Notes under the pieces: generated by a model
What the model saw: the letters and a program-made list of their open reading frames with translations, nothing else
Database searches by the model: none
Told to the model about the DNA's origin: nothing
Assembly: GCA_016271365.2 (NCBI GenBank)
Contig: CM057454.1
Coordinates: 460,604,501-460,668,500 of the forward strand
Source of the DNA: Neoceratodus forsteri
Lineage: Eukaryota > Chordata > Ceratodontiformes > Ceratodontidae
Reading direction: 5' to 3'
Length of the DNA stretch: 64,000 nucleotides
Program-made: the position numbers and the translations under genes
Shown here: positions 31,422 through 43,900 of the stretch, piece after piece
Position numbering within the stretch: the stretch's first letter is position 1
Layout: each line of letters opens with the position of its first letter

Positions 31422-33110
31422 GTATTATTTATCTGCAGCACTGCAGCAACCATATCCTGGTGCTAAGTTCCACATTGTATACAAAAGTATGGAGAATCCC
31501 CCTGGGAGACCAATAGTTTTTTTTGGGGGGAGGGGTGTTCTCTGAGACATTTTTTTGGAATTTTCCTTGATTTTTTTCTTACAAGAAAGTGTCCATAGGT
31601 CGCCCTCATATCTAAAAGATATGAGTGACACTTTAAGATGATTCAACAACTTCCAAAGGAAAGAAGGCTATATATGGCTATGCCTAGATTTTGAGGCACC
31701 ATACACATCATACGCCACTCTGATGGTATGGTGGCATGCAGACACTTCCTTGAAAAAAGCTCATTGCTTTTCTCCATTTCAACTGACTTTATTAGTAAGG
31801 TATTGAATTTTGTTCACTACAATGCTTTAGAATTTAACCAGAACCATTATTTATAGGATTTTAGGACAGCAAAGGGTGCCTCTATGTTACCTGCATATAT
31901 CAATCTTTTTCTTGGTCTTTGGGAGGAAAGAATAAATTACAAGAATGAGGTGAACCCTTTCTTGGACAATTTGGTATGCTGGCATCATTATATCGAAGAT
32001 TGCATATGTGTTTGGGATTGGAACTGAGGAGAGGGCATTACAATTTGTTGGGTAGCTCAATAACAATGAACTAAACTTGAAGTTCACTGCTAATGTCAGC
32101 TCACAGTCTGTAGACTTCCTGGATATTACACTTACGTGAGATTGTCACTAATGGAAGAGTCAAAAGAAAGGGGTTCTGGAAGAAGACCTGAACTAACTCA
32201 CTACTGAGATTTGATAGCTCCCACCCTGAGTTACTGAAGAAGTCAACACCATATAGTCAGTTTCTTAGAATCAGGAGAAACTATATAGAATTAGAGGACT
32301 TCGATATGCAACAGTCAGAACTCAAAAAGTGATTTCAGGAAAGAGGGTATCAGGATGCTTTACTTGTCAATGGCTACATAGATGTTAGGGCCAAGATCAG
32401 AGAGGACCTGTTGCAATCCAGAGACAAACACATTCAAGAATTTGGAGACAGCAGGTTCAGTTACTTTCTCCAAAGACTACAATCATGTAGCAGGGAGAAT
32501 TGGTAACAACATCTGGCCAATTGGCCAATCCTTCTGAGTGATGATTGTGTGGGGGCGGAGATAAACTAAGGATTTCCTCTAGAAAAAGCCCAAGGATTAA
32601 GGACAAGTTAGTCCACAGTTGGTTTGCCTCCACATGGACTTCATGTGCCAGCTGACTACCAAGACCCCCTCTTGGTCATTTTAAGTGGCATAAATGTAAC
32701 ATTTGACAATATTCAAATCTGGCGAGATACTTTGTCTGTCTGTATACTACTCAGAGGATTGAAATTAGGGACTTCATATCATGCTGTATCCACATTGTGG
32801 TATACATCTTGTGGTGCACACATAACTTGTGTTATATAGGCAGAACCATACACATGTTAAAAGAAAGAATTCTGGAACATGTTAGATCTATTATAAACAA
32901 AAAGCTGGGTATTCCAGTAGGCAGACATTTCTATGAAGTGCACAACTCAGACCAAAAATCTAAAATTCATGGGTCTAGAAGTTGTTAAACTACCAAGTTG
33001 AGATGGTGTCCATCTCAGCCTTCTTTTGAGAAGAGAATGTTTCTGGATTTATAAACTAAGACAGTTACTCCAGGTGGCCTGAATGAAAATTGGGATGTGA
33101 AACGTTGTTT
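31422..33110 (+). pseudogene. Second Penelope-like copy, 5' truncated and decayed
   Basis: It begins in the reverse transcriptase. FHIVYKSMENPPGRPIV is at about 31468, a YIEDCICVW block near 31990 (canonical YIDD altered), and LNNNELNLKFTA followed by SVDFLDIT at about 32055-32130. The GIY-YIG domain is at 32797-32960 (CYIGRTIHMLKERILEHV). Many frameshifts separate these. It lies head-to-tail after the 3' end of the first copy, a tandem arrangement often seen for Penelope-like elements. Confidence 0.8.
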
Positions 33111-33670
33111 AAATAATGTATAGGTTACCACCATTACAATGTATATTTTTTCCTTTTTCTGTATATAAAAGTTGGGGTCCTTTGAATACAAGGGATAATC
33201 TAAAGAATCTCTCAGACCTTAAAATTAAGAATATACCCCTACCCCCAGGGAATATTTTCTTCTTATGTATAAGAGTGCTATTTTGTATATTGCTGTATAG
33301 TAACATTTGCGTTTACTGCTTATGTCAATTGTGTTATGTATCCTAATCATCTGTTTTGTGTTTTCTCTCTTTTTTCTAGATCTGAAATTTTCTAATTCTT
33401 GTGTGCAGCTGAGATTTTGCCTTCTATCATATACAAACACAGGCATGCTCCTGGATTGTGATGTTCCTGCTGTATAACTGCCACTTGGTGGATAGAGGAA
33501 GGGTGTGTTGTGCAGGAAGAAATAAGTGGTGTATTTATAGAGACCTTACGTGTTTGCATGGTGAGTGACCCAGTGTGCCCTGACATGCAGAACGGTGCCG
33601 GCAGTGGTGTTCTCATGATAGTGTGGGAGCACCGACCATTCTGATGGCCCTGATATTTTAGTTATAAAAC
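33111..33670. other. No recognisable feature
   Basis: The sequence is AT-rich and is probably in part the 3' UTR of the preceding Penelope-like copy. I see no tail, terminal repeat or protein motif. Confidence 0.4.
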
Positions 33671-34278
33671 CAGTGCTCCCCCAAAGCTGCTTGAAAGCCT
33701 GCAATTCATTTACGTTAATTCAATTTTCTTACTTTGTATTAATTCCATCATTTTAAAAATTTTAAGGGGTTCTTGGTCTCATCATTCAGCCGAATCACAA
33801 TTAGCCTGACCACTGCTCACAAGGTGACCTTCCTCAACAGTCAAGTATCTATACTTTAAATTTTAACATGCCAATATGAGTTGAGGTTCCACTGCTTTCT
33901 CTCTTTCTTGTCTGGAAACCACTCTCTGGCTTCATCTTTTATATAGTGTGCTCTGGCCCATAAGGGGCTCACAGGTGGCCATTGGGAAGCTCACTAATTG
34001 GCATGATAAAATTTTAAGTGAAGATAATGAAGCTGGAGATTGGGTTTCACATCACAAAGAGAAAAAGCAGTGGGACCTCAGCTTATAATGGCTGATGAAA
34101 TTTAAAGTGTAGATATCTGAGTGATGAGGGGACACCTTGTTGGCAGTGGTCAGGCTAATTGCAATTTGTCTGAATGATGAGGCCAAGAACCCCTTTAAAA
34201 TGTTAAAACAATGGAGTGAAGACAGAGTAAGGAAACTGAATTAACTTAAATGAATTGCATGCTTTCAAGGAGCACTTG
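33671..34278. mobile_element. hAT-like palindromic MITE
   Basis: The two halves (33671-33960 and 33985-34278) are complementary almost end to end: cagtgctcc... left, ggagcacttg right, with ttaaggggttcttggtctca against tgaggccaagaacccctttaa. The CAGTG-type terminus is typical of hAT. The flanks TATAAAAC (33663-33670) and TACTAAAC (34279-34286) match at six of eight positions, consistent with an old 8-bp target duplication. It has no coding capacity. Confidence 0.7.
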
Positions 34279-34409
34279 TACTAAACTATTTGATTTTGAT
34301 TTTGGCCACATACCAGGAGTACCCCTACAAAAATTTAAGAAAAATGCACAAGAAATGTAATAAAACCTCTGGATATTAGTCAAGGTTGATCTTGATAAAC
34401 CATTGCATG

Positions 34410-36885
34410 CAGACATAGACAAAGATGACAGAAAAAGACCATTGGTCCATCCAGTCTGCCCATAAAAACCTAACAAACCCAGGACCTATTATCCAAACAG
34501 AGGTGAGAAAGAAGTAAGTGCCTCAGCTGGGACTTGAACCCAGGCTGTCTGGAATACTGTTCCAATTGCACTAACCAGCTGCACCGCTGAGACAACTGGA
34601 ACCTGGGCTGTTTCCGAGCACATTACTCTTTCTCAAATGCATAACCCAATAGCAACACAAATATTTACTTGTAACAATCACACAGGACCGTGGTGTGCAT
34701 ATTTATGGAACATGTACAAACAGAGGTAAGAAAAAAGCAAGTGCCTCAGCTGGGACCTGAACCCTGGTTGCCCAGAAACCTGTTCTGATTGCACTAACCA
34801 GCTGTGCCACTGAGACAACTGGAACCTGGGCTGTCCCCAAGCACATTACTCTTTCTCAAATGCACAACCCAATGGCAACACAAATATTTAATTGTAACAA
34901 TCACACAGGAGTGTGGTGTGCATATTTATGGAACACATACACATGTGATTGTTACAAGTAAATATTTGAGTTGTCATTGGGTTGTGCATTTGAGAAAGAG
35001 TAATGTGCTCAGGGACAGCCCAAGTTCCAGTTGTCTCAGTGGTGCAGTTGGTTAGTGTAATCGGAAAGGTATTCCGGGCAGCCTGGGTTCAAGTCACAGC
35101 TGTGGCACTTACTTCTTTCTCACCTCTGTTTGTATGTGTTCCATAAATATGCACACCACACTCCTGTGTGATTGTTACAAGTAAATATTCTTGTTGCCAT
35201 TAGGTTGTGCATTTGAGAAAGAGTAATGTGCTCAGGAACAGTCCAGGTTCCAGTTGTCTCAGTGGCAAAGCTGGTTAGTGCAACTAGAACGGTATTCCTG
35301 GCAGCCTGGGTTCAAGTTCCAGCTGAGGCACTTACTTCTTTCTCACCTCCGTTTGTATGTGACCTATTATCCATACTGGGTTGTAACCTACACTATCCAT
35401 CACCATGTTCCCCTCCTTATAGCCACCATCGTGAGCAACTACTAAGCCCTTCACTCTGTCTCAGCCTTGTTTGAAACCATTGATAGTTTTCATACCCACC
35501 ACATCAGCTGGCAGATTGTTCCATGGCTCCTCCACCCCTTCTATAAAATAAAACTTTCTCACTTCCCTCTAGAACCCCATAATTTCCACTTGTGTGCACA
35601 TGTTCTTGATCTGCTACTATGCTAAATAGTTCCTCGCAGTTTACCTTGTTCATTAATTTTAGGAACTTGAAGGTCTCTATCATATCTCCCCTCTCTTGTC
35701 TGGTCTCCAGTAAGTGGTCAGTGCCTTGAGCCGATCCTTATAAGATCTGCCCTGCTGGTCCCGAATAATTTTGGTCACCCTACATTGCATTGTCTCCATC
35801 CTGTCCTTATCTTTCCTTAGGTGAGGACTCCATAACTGGGCACAGTACTTCAGGTGGGGCCTCACCATGATCTATAGCATGGTAGTAATACCTCCTTCCT
35901 CCTGCTGTCAGTATCCCTTCCTATACACCCCAGCATCCTGTTTGCCTTACCGTAGGATTTATTACACTAACTTGACTTTTTTATTGAGTCACTGATGATG
36001 ACCACTAGGTCTCTTTCTTCAGAGGTTATGCCCAGCTTTACCCCCATCTAGTACCCTGTCCTGGGGTTCTTTGTTCCCTATGTGCATTACCTTGCACTTT
36101 TTGGCATTGAATTTCAATTGCCAGACCTCTGATCACCTCTCTAGACTTTGCAAGTCTCTTGGCAGCTCCCTAACCCCCTCCTCACTGTCTACCCTGCCAC
36201 AGAACTTAGTGTCATCTGCAAGGAGACACATCTTGTCCAGAATTCTTTCTACCTTGTTACTGACAAACATATTAGAAAATGACTGTACTCGGGACTGGTC
36301 CTTGTGGTACCCCACTGGTGACCTCCCACTGTTTTGATTTGACTCTGTTAATCACAACCATCTGCTGTCTCCCTTCCAACCAGCTTCTCTCCCATCTAAC
36401 TGTGTCCTTTGTGAAACCCAGATCCTGTAACTTATTTAGCAACCTTCTGTGAGGCACAAAGTCAAAGGTCTTGCTGAAATTGAAGTAGAGTAAATCCATA
36501 ACTTGGCCCTTATCCACCACCCTTGTTACCCAGTCAATGAACACTATCAGCTTGGTCTGACAAGACAACCCTGCATGAACCCATGCTGTTTACTATCCTG
36601 GAATCCAATGTTCTTCAGGTAGTCCATGAGGTCATCTTTGACTAGCATCTCCATCAGTTTACCCTCATTAGAGGTAAGACTGACAGGTCTGTAGCTACCC
36701 TGTTGATCCTCATCCTCCCCTTATTGGACAGGACTATGTCTGTTACCCTCCAGCCTCTTGGAACTACCCCCTTCTCAATTAAGCTATTGAATAGCCCTAG
36801 CAGGGGTTCAGTTAGTTCCATTGCTAATTGCTTGAGTACCCTTGGATGCATCTCATCTGGCCTGGGAGCCTCATCTATCTATGAT
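34410..36885 (-). mobile_element. CR1 LINE copy interrupted by an 866-bp insert
   Basis: The 3' end is near 34410 (gcagacatagacaaagatga; ccattggtccatccagtctg). Minus-strand coding pieces are the C-terminal domain (35870-35680: RPHLKYCAQLWSPHLRKDKD) and reverse transcriptase (36850-36130: LKQLAMELTEPLLGLFN, FDFVPHRRLLNKL, TSGVPQGPVPS, CLLADDTKFCGRVD). Numerous stops are present. It differs more from the other CR1 copies than they do from each other, so it is a distinct subfamily. The insert occupies 34495-35360. Confidence 0.85.
34495..35360. mobile_element. Palindromic composite of four tRNA-like SINE units with 12-bp TSD
   Basis: GACCTATTATCC flanks the insert at 34483-34494 and 35361-35372. 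Inside, two minus-strand and two plus-strand units of about 215 bp face each other. Each has a tRNA-like head at 34520-34593 (-), 34743-34815 (-), 35033-35106 (+) and 35256-35330 (+), with A-box tggtgcagttgg and B-box ggttcaagtcc types. The bodies share gtgcatttgagaaagagtaa and ttccataaatatgcacacca. The outer ends are inverted repeats (aaacagaggtgagaaagaag). A 12-bp duplication favours LINE-machinery insertion. Confidence 0.75.
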
Positions 36886-37046
36886 CTATTATGCCAGTCC
36901 TTTTTTATTTTTATTATTTTTACGTATTCCTGCTAACAATTATTTTGTAACATTTTATTTTCATATTTTGTTGCTGATGAACGTCATTGTAAATGAGCAA
37001 TGCTCAATGACTTTGCCCAGATAAATAGAACTGAACTGAACTATCT
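36886..37046 (+). mobile_element. L2-like LINE 3' tail fragment
   Basis: The segment ends gtaaatgagcaatgctcaat, then tttgcccagataaatagaac and a short (gaact)n tail. It matches the 3' end of the LINE ending at 25045. It is severely 5' truncated. CR1-like sequence may resume after it (tttagggctgctagcctttt). Confidence 0.7.
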
Positions 37047-37449
37047 TTAGGGCTGCTAGCCTTTTCTAAACCCTTTCACTGGGCAATACTTGCTGCCTCA
37101 TCTCAGGATCCCCGTTATAGCTGCCTTAATGCCACTGTCTGGCTGAGATACCTGTTACTGATAGGTATTTTACTTGTTTACCCCTCAGGATCACACCATG
37201 GGGATGGATAGGAAGGGCTAAGTGAAGAAAAAATACCCCAGCAGCCTTAGGCAAATGAATCCCCCAAGTGCCACAGATGGCTCCTATCAAGTCCTTCTGC
37301 ACTTTGGTGGCTCCTCCTCCTGGACCTTGACCATCAAGAAAGGTATATTCTTCCCAGCTGGGGAACCAGGGGAGGGGGGTCCACCCACAGGGAACAAGCT
37401 GTATGTTACAGATGTGGTTCTAGAGAGGATGTTGAGCAGAGGCTGGTAA
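37047..37449. other. Possible CR1 remnant followed by unassigned sequence
   Basis: The first roughly 60 bases resemble a CR1 region on the minus strand. The rest has a 75-codon plus-strand frame (37222-37449) with no recognisable motif, and I do not call it a gene. Confidence 0.35.
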
Positions 37450-39265
37450 GGTAAGGCATTTATTTTATAAGTATCCCATCCAGTGAAGGGTCAGAGCACT
37501 TCACAAAGATCCAACAAATACATACAATACTCATTGGCATAAACAGCAGTAAAATAAATAGACATATTGTAATAACATCCTGAGAACAGTGCATGAGCTA
37601 CTAGTTAAAGTCAAAAGTAAATAAATAACTTTTCAGCCTGTTTTTAAAGGACTCCAACAAGTGGAGCTTTCAAGGTGTAACAGCAAAGAATTCCAAATCA
37701 GTGGGATCAGAATTAAGAGCACTCTCTCTCCTGATAGTTGAATATATGCCCTCAGATGGCCACAAGGAGACCTTCAGTGGAACGGAGTGGTCGATCAGGA
37801 GCATACCAAGCTAAGAGACACGTCAGGTAGTCAGACCCCCAAACCATGCAGGGCTTTGTAAGTTAAAGCAGCAGGACAATGAAACTGGGCAAAAAAATGG
37901 ACTCTACCTTTTTACACTATAAAAGAATTCCAGGCATCTTCCATTTTTATTTAGTGGTACGCTTTCCAATGCCACCAAAATGTCAGTATTTTAGCAATGT
38001 TTTAAATGTTTTTTCTCAAGAAAAAAAAAAGAAGGCCACCACATTTTGCACAGAAACAGCATTTCTGACCTGGCAAGGGTTAGGATTGAAAAAATTAAAA
38101 AAAGTCTCATGGTGAGCAGCATAGGAGGTACCAAAATAAGTGCATTTGACAGGTATGCTAATATTTTTAACTGTAGCTCAAACTAGCTTTTTTCAAAAAT
38201 ACATGTTCATTGCACTGCTGCTTTAACCACACAGTCTTGACAGTGGTGCACTACCTGACAGGAAGCCAGGGCAGCAGCTGTAGTACAGGTGAGATATGCT
38301 CCCTATATGATGATCCTGTAATCGGCCTGGCTGTGGTATTCTGCACCAACTTCAGGCAAAGCACCAACCACCCTGATAGCCCTAGGTAAAGAGTATTACA
38401 GCAGTTCAGTCTCAAGATCACAAATGCATGAACCAGGGTACCCATCTCTTCTTGCACCAGATGGGGTTTAATCCAGGAGATTCTCCTGAATTGGAAAAAT
38501 CCATTACAAACTACTGCTGACACAGGATGTTCAAGCGTCAGACCCAAGTCCACAATGACTCCCAGATTTTTCACCCTACTATATCTATAGCCATCTGAGT
38601 CATGCTATTCAAAGATTGCAATACAACAACATTTCATCCAGCTATCAAACCATGGGAACCAGGTTCCACCATCAACTGCACCTTCTTGGTTGGATTTAAG
38701 CTCAGCCAGTTAGAGACCATGCAGTTCTTAATCTCCTGGAGGCATCTCTCTAGTATGGAGATTGTTGCCAGTCAATCTGATGCAAAAGACAGGTACAGCT
38801 GAGTATTATTTGCACAGCAGTGAAAACTCAAATATACCATCTGATAATCCATCCCAGTAGTAGTGTATACACCATGAACAGCATGGGTGATAGAATAGTT
38901 CTTTGTAGACCCCCACAGCCTATCACAGCTGGCTGCAGTGACAAACTTTGCATTACAGCCTTCTGGGCTCTGATGGTCAGGAAAGACCCAAACCATTTCA
39001 GTGTTGTACTGGTGAGCCACCATATTCCTCAAGGTGTTCCATCAACACCCCAAGATCCAATGTCAAATGCTGATGAGAGATTGAGAGAAAAGAGAATAGG
39101 CCATTCACATCTATTCCTTGTCAGGAGCAGCTTATTTAACACCTTGATGAGCACTTTATTATTGCTGTGGCGAGGACAGAAACCCAACTGAAATGGCTTA
39201 TAGATGTCATATTTCTTGAAGTGTGCTTCAAGCTGCCTTATCTTAACCTTCTCAATCACGATTTA
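37450..39265 (-). mobile_element. L2-type LINE, decayed, with unexplained AT-rich interval
   Basis: Minus-strand pieces are reverse transcriptase N-part (39259-39029: PFQLGFCPRHS, LNLSSAFDI), an active-site neighbourhood (about 39030-38770) and the C-terminal half (38574-38251: MKNLGVIVDLGLTLEHP, FQFRRISWIKPHL, HAFVILRLNCCNTLYLGLSG, ITGSSYREHISPVLQLLPWL). The last block is the L2/Rex1 hallmark. The 3' UTR continues to about 37450 (aaaccatgcagggctttgta). The interval 37880-38225 does not look like L2 and may be a separate insertion. Confidence 0.75.
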
Positions 39266-39329
39266 GCGAAGTTATTTTTTTATTTAGTTGTTTTTTAATC
39301 AAGTATAGCACACTAAGCTGAAAGCTTTT

Positions 39330-39486
39330 TTACAGGAGCGACCTGGGAGCACAAGGCGGTTAAGTGACGTGCTCAGGGTCACACAGTATGCAGGTGGAAG
39401 CTGTGGGATTCAAACCCAGGTCTGGTCTGCTGGATGTCACCAGATTTGCAGCTCAGAGCCTTAGACCACTGCGCTATACTCGTCCC
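39330..39486 (-). mobile_element. MIR/CORE-SINE-like copy
   Basis: In this orientation the sequence reads aaggcggttaagtgacgtgc, gggtcacacagtatgcagg, ggattcaaacccagg and ttagaccactgcgctatact. This is the reverse complement of a MIR-type SINE with tRNA A and B boxes and a conserved core. It abuts a CR1 at 39487. It is old and diverged but clear. Confidence 0.8.
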
Positions 39487-40956
39487 TAGATACAAGGTGT
39501 GTTCCGAGTGACTGGAGGATGGCAGATGTAGTACCACTGCACAAGGGAGGCTGCAAGGAGGAGGCAGGGAATTACAGACATGTCAGCCTCACATCAGTGG
39601 TGGGCAAGGTGATGGAGGTGCTAATAAAGGAAACAGTGGTAAAATACTTAATGGACAACAAACTATTAGATGAAAAGCAACATGGATTCACTAGTGTGAG
39701 ATCTTGCCAAACAAATCTGATAGAATTTTTTGATGGGGTAACGAAGGTGGTTGGTCAAGGTGCGGCAGTTGATGTTGCCTACCTGGACTTCATTAAGGCC
39801 TTTGACTCTGTCCCACACCGCAGGCTGGTAAATAAGACAGAGAGTCTGGGGGTCTGTGGGTGGGACAGAAAATAACTAGATGGGTGGAAAACTGTCTGAA
39901 GGATAGAAGTCAGAGTGTGGTGGTAAATGGTGTATATTCTGGGGTAAGGAAGGTTAAGAGCAGGGTTCCTCAATGGTCTGTACTAGGATCAATCCTTTTT
40001 AACATATATATTAGTGATAAACCCTATATTAGAGGGAACTGAAGGGAAAATGTGTCTGTTTGCAGATGATGCAAAGTTATGGAATAAGGTCGACACTGAA
40101 AGAGGGATTTGAGTATACTAAAGAAATGGTCAGAAACATGGCAGCTGAAGTTCAAAACAAAGAAGTGTGCGATGATGCAATACAGGGCATAAAAATAGAC
40201 TAGCCAAGAACTCACTTGGGGGAGAGCAGTTAAAGCAAACAGAACAGGAAAGGGATTTGGGGATTATAATTTCAAACAACCTTAGGGTAAGTGATCAATG
40301 TAGTAAGGTGGTTGGCAAAGCTAATAGAAAGATGCTATGCATTGGAAGGGGCATAACTAGTACGAAGAGGGAGGTGCTGATGCCGTTATGTAAGTCCATG
40401 GTTAGACTGCACTTGGAGTACAGGGTACAGTTCTGGAAGCCCCATTTAAGAAAGGACATAGATGTAATAGAAACGGTTCAGAGAAGGGCAACAAAGATGT
40501 TGCAGGGTAAGTAAGGGAAACCATGTGAGACAAGATTGAGAGAATTAAATCTGTATCCCCCAGAGTTTAGAAGAGAGAGAGGAGACATGATAGAGACATT
40601 CAAGTACATGAAGGTTATAAATAAAGTGAGGGAAGGAAGTCTATTTAAAAGGAAAGTCAGAGTTAAAACAAGAGGTCATACTTTAAGATTGGAAGGAGGA
40701 AGATATAAAGGTAATGTAAGGGGGTGTTATTTCACTGAGAGTGTGGTTGAACCCTGGAACAGATTACCTGAAGAGGCAGTAGGTGTCAAAACGGTGGAGG
40801 GATTCATGAGATCATGGGAAAGACATATGGGGTTGGTTAGAGGACAGAGGATAGGCTCCTTTTGCACCAGTGACAAGTAGGGGAGGGGGGAAACGGGCAG
40901 ATTGGATGGGTCAGGATGGTCCTTTTCTGCTGACACATTACTATGACACTATCTCC
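39487..40956 (+). mobile_element. CR1 LINE copy, reverse transcriptase to 3' end
   Basis: The plus-strand reading starts SDWRMADVVPLHKGG, then NYRHVSLTSVVGKVMEVL, QHGFTSVRSCQTNLIEFFD, VAYLDFIKAFDSVPHRRLVN, an LFADDAKLW-type active site near 40060, ISNNLRVSDQCSKVVGKANR (about 40265), VRLHLEYRVQFWKPHLRKD and ESVVEPWNRLPEEAVG. The 3' signature attggatgggtcaggatggt ends near 40956. Frame changes at about 39870, 40040-40250 and 40515 inactivate it. It is truncated 5' of the reverse transcriptase. Confidence 0.9.
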
Positions 40957-43900
40957 AAAAAGAGGCCGGTGGCAGTCAGAGATTTATTAGATCATCCATT
41001 TACAGACCTTTGAGTCAAAGACACATTTACAAAGGCACCTCGTCAAGAGATCAATACATCACAGCAAACAAAACATTACAGTACATAACGCTTGGATTAA
41101 AAAAGCAACCAGTGTTACAGGAATTCACTGGTGGTACAAGCTTGGTAACAGGTAGATCACAGTAGTCATAATATAGGTACATGAGTACCACATCAGGTAG
41201 CAACCAGAGATATTTTATTACATTAGTTAGCAGCTGTTGCCTGAGACCCCAGGCATATACAGCAAAAGTAGACAGGGCAACCCCAGCCTAGGGGTGAGGG
41301 TAAGGGGGCAGGTGGGGGATTATGTGCAGTTGCAGCAGCGAGTGCTTGTCAGATGGCTTCTGAGGGAGACCTTGAAAAGACCAAGCTTAGTGGAGTCAGC
41401 TATGTTGGCTGGGAGGAAGTTGAACCAGGAGGGAGCCCGATAGCAAAAGGATCTCTGGGCTATAGAGGTCCTTACCCTGGGGACAATAAGGGAGGTTTTG
41501 ACAGTGCTGCAGGTGGAGATTGAGGGGGAGGCATGCTGCAGGGAGGTGGGGACCACAGGGGGGAGCCCTAGTAGGCTCTTTTTAACAAAAAAGGCAGGTT
41601 TGGAAGCAGAGTCTTTCTTCAAGGTTGAGCAAGTTGGTGGTGGAGTACAGCAGGCATGTATGGGTGTGCTTAGGGGCTCCCAGCATTAGCCTGCAGGCCT
41701 TGTTTATAGAGAGCTGGATTCTTGCAAGTGCAGTTTTGTCAGCTGCAGCATAGATGGGCAGCCCATAGTCGATTAGCAACAGGACAGAGGAGGTGATTGC
41801 CAATCTGAAGTCCTCTTGTGGTAGGCAGTCCCTATGGTGGTATAACAGTACAATACTGACATTGGTGGCAGCAGAAAGGGCATTGATATGGGAATGGAAG
41901 GAGAGTGCCAAATCAAAGGTAATGCCCAGATACTTGTAGGAGGAAATCTGCTCAATGGGGTTTAGTATGCTATGCAGTATCACGAGAGGGGTACCACTGG
42001 CTTTGCTTTGGCGATGCGAGAAGAGCATAGTTTTGGTATTTTTTTAGGTTCAGAACTAGCCTTCGTGATGTGAACCAATACTCAGCTCTATCAAAAGCTT
42101 GTTGGAGGGTGGCCTGGACTGTGCTGGGGTTGGGATCAAGGGTGAAGAGCACAGCGTCATCTGATTAGAGGAGGATCTTACTTGGGCAGGCTGAGGTGAG
42201 GGAGTTGAGGTAGAGACTGAAGAGGAGAGGAGAGGGCCTAAAATGGAGCCCTGTGGAACCTCAGAGTGGACAGGTTACGTGTCAGATAGGATGCTATTGA
42301 TTTTTACACACTAAGTTCTGGCAGAGAGGTAGCTGGTGAACCATGCAAGGGGGCAGGGGGAGAAACCAAGGCATCTGAGGGAGTCAGGCAGGAGGGGATG
42401 GCAAACCATGTCAAAGGCCTTGGAGAGGTCAATGTACACGGCACCAGCTGGACTTCTGGCATCAAGAGCAGAGTGCAGAAAGTTGGATAATTCAAGTAGC
42501 GTGGTTGTGGTGCTGTGACCTGCATGAAAGCCATGCTGTTCAGGGCACAGGATATTGTGCGTGGCCAGGTATTCAGCGAGCTGGTTGGCAACTACTTTTT
42601 CAAGGGCCTCAGAGAGTGGGGGGAGGATGGAGATAGGTCGATAGTTACCCGTGGTCGCTTGATCGCCGCCCTTTAGGATGGGAGTAATGATGGTGGTTTT
42701 CCATGTGCTGGGGAAGTGCCCCAGGCACAGACAGTGGATGAGCAGATCGGTAAGTGGGACCAGGATAGCATCCAATGTCAGATGAAGTAGCCTAGTGTCC
42801 AGTAGGTCGGCGCTGGGGTTGTTACTACTAACAGCTTTTTGCAGAAGGGGTCTAGCCTCCAGCGGGGAGATGGTACATAGATAGAAAGGAGGTCTCTGGA
42901 GAGTGGGCAGGGGTGCTACTGGGATGGGGTCAAAGAAGTTACTGGGCAGGACTGAACACAGTTCTGAGAAAGTGTGGTTTAGGAAGTCTGCAATGCCAAG
43001 GGGGTGAGAGCAGACAGTTCCATTAAAGAAGAGTTGAGACGGGGGTGGGGAGCAGGATTTCCCATTCAGCTCTTTTACATTATCCCAAAAGTTCCCAGCC
43101 ATCCCCCAGGAGGAGACAAGAGCGGATTGGTAATACTGGGCTTTGGCCTGTTGAATGGCCCAAGTACACTTATTGCACTCGGCGTTGTACGCTTGCCTAT
43201 CAGCTGGCTTGCCAGATTCCACGGCAATGTGCCATACGTTGTCTCTCATTTTAAGTTTGTGAAGAAGGGAGGGGGTAACCCAGGGTGTGCTTTGCTTTTT
43301 GGTGCGATTTCTAGCGAAGGGGGCATAGAGGTCACAGGCAGTGTTAAAAGTACGAGTGAAAAAATCCAATGCCTCGTCTATGGATGGTGCAAGCCTGATT
43401 GGGGATCAATCCAGTTGTGAGAGGTACAGTTTGAGGTGATGCAGGCTGCCTGGGAGTAGACGACGTCGCTGGGTGGTTTGTGGTTTAGGTTTGTTTTTGG
43501 CAGTGGACCAAGAGAATATGACCAGGGAGTGGTCACTAAGTGAGTTGGGAAGTACGCTGATATCGAGCACCCTCTGGGTGCGGTTGGTAATGGTAATGTC
43601 CAGGAGGGTGCTGGTGCCAGTAGAAGGGTTGAATCTAGTTGGGGTGGTGACAAGCTGAGACATGTCAAGGGTGGCAAAGATAATTCTGGTTTGGGAGGCC
43701 GTGGCAGAGAGCCAGTTGATATTCAGGTCACCAACAATTATCTGGGCCATTTTGAGTGGTAGGCCAGAAAGGTGGCCAGCAAGCTCCTGAATTGCGAGGT
43801 CTTGTTTTCTGGGGGGACTATAGGCAACGGTGAGAAAGAGTGGGCCCTTACCAGGGTTGGGGGATATTTTAGTGTGAGGGCTTGCACCCAGTTATCAAGC

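Noticed and set aside
34520..35330. A cluster of four tRNA genes
   Set aside because: The heads are imperfect, lie in identical repeated bodies and form a palindrome within one insertion. They are SINE units, not genes.
37222..37449. A 75-codon frame (PPSATDGSYQVLLHFGG)
   Set aside because: It is short, has no motif, and is flanked by repeats with no splice or start context.
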